A DNA stretch of 40,012 bases from an uncultured bacterium (GTDB lineage Bacteria; Bacillota; Clostridia; Lachnospirales; Lachnospiraceae), in NCBI GenBank assembly GCA_947381965.1, contig CANCXX010000043.1, forward strand, positions 1 to 40,012, read 5' to 3'. The notes beneath the pieces were generated by a model that saw only the letters and a list, made by a program, of their open reading frames with translations, did not search any database and had not been told where the DNA came from. This document shows, in pieces, positions 39,961-40,012 of this stretch (the stretch's first letter is position 1; the number at the start of each line of letters is the position of its first letter). Made by a program: the position numbers and the translations under genes.

Positions 39961-40012
39961 CCTGAGTTTGACACTAAAAACAACAAAAAAGTCTCAGAGG
40001 CCTTGATTTTAT

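Overview
The window looks like a chromosomal segment of an anaerobic gut Firmicute, most likely Lachnospiraceae (Clostridia). The evidence is the paired ADP-glucose pyrophosphorylase subunits GlgC and GlgD, strong AGGAGG-type ribosome binding sites, a T-box leader in front of a methionyl-tRNA synthetase, an rpmG-secE-nusG-rplK-rplA block and an L10 leader in front of rplJ-rplL. No rRNA, tRNA, insertion sequence, integrase or CRISPR array was recognised. Species cannot be named from the sequence alone.

Layout. (1) 1-4.7 kb: the tail of an unknown gene inside a 104-bp-period tandem repeat, a PfkB sugar kinase, the glycogen debranching enzyme GlgX and a FliB-type lysine N-methylase. (2) 4.8-14.6 kb: a LacI-type regulator facing a four-enzyme glycoside operon (GH130 phosphorylase, GH38 alpha-mannosidase, GH3 glycosidase, GH20 hexosaminidase). 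None of these enzymes has a signal peptide. The set fits intracellular dismantling of N-glycan-type oligosaccharides, and three related AAC-AAAA-GTT operator palindromes sit at the two divergent promoters. (3) 14.7-17.0 kb: glgC-glgD on the minus strand. (4) 17.2-20.6 kb: a consensus promoter, a methionine T-box and metG, then a minus-strand TetR regulator with a flavodoxin. (5) 21.1-30.2 kb: a seven-gene plus-strand operon, VTC domain - DUF4956 membrane protein - CotH kinase-like - membrane-anchored glycosidase - HEAT-like membrane protein - GT2 polysaccharide synthase - anchored TIM-barrel-like protein. This reads as an envelope or extracellular polysaccharide machine and is the best candidate for a little-described system. 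(6) 30.3-34.1 kb: two small HTH regulators, UDP-galactopyranose mutase (glf) and a minus-strand FliD-like protein with a possible sigma-28 promoter. (7) 34.4-40.0 kb: the transcription/translation block rpmG, secE, nusG, rplK, rplA, then a CapA-family gene interrupting the usual order, then rplJ and rplL. The window ends just after a strong promoter that probably drives rpoB.

Two non-coding signals stand out. A 104-bp-period repeat occurs at two sites 26.5 kb apart, with related sequence, the same polarity and the same end point just before the next gene. A 41-nt element follows the terminator T-run after glf and again after rplA (36/41 identical), with a weaker relative after rplL.
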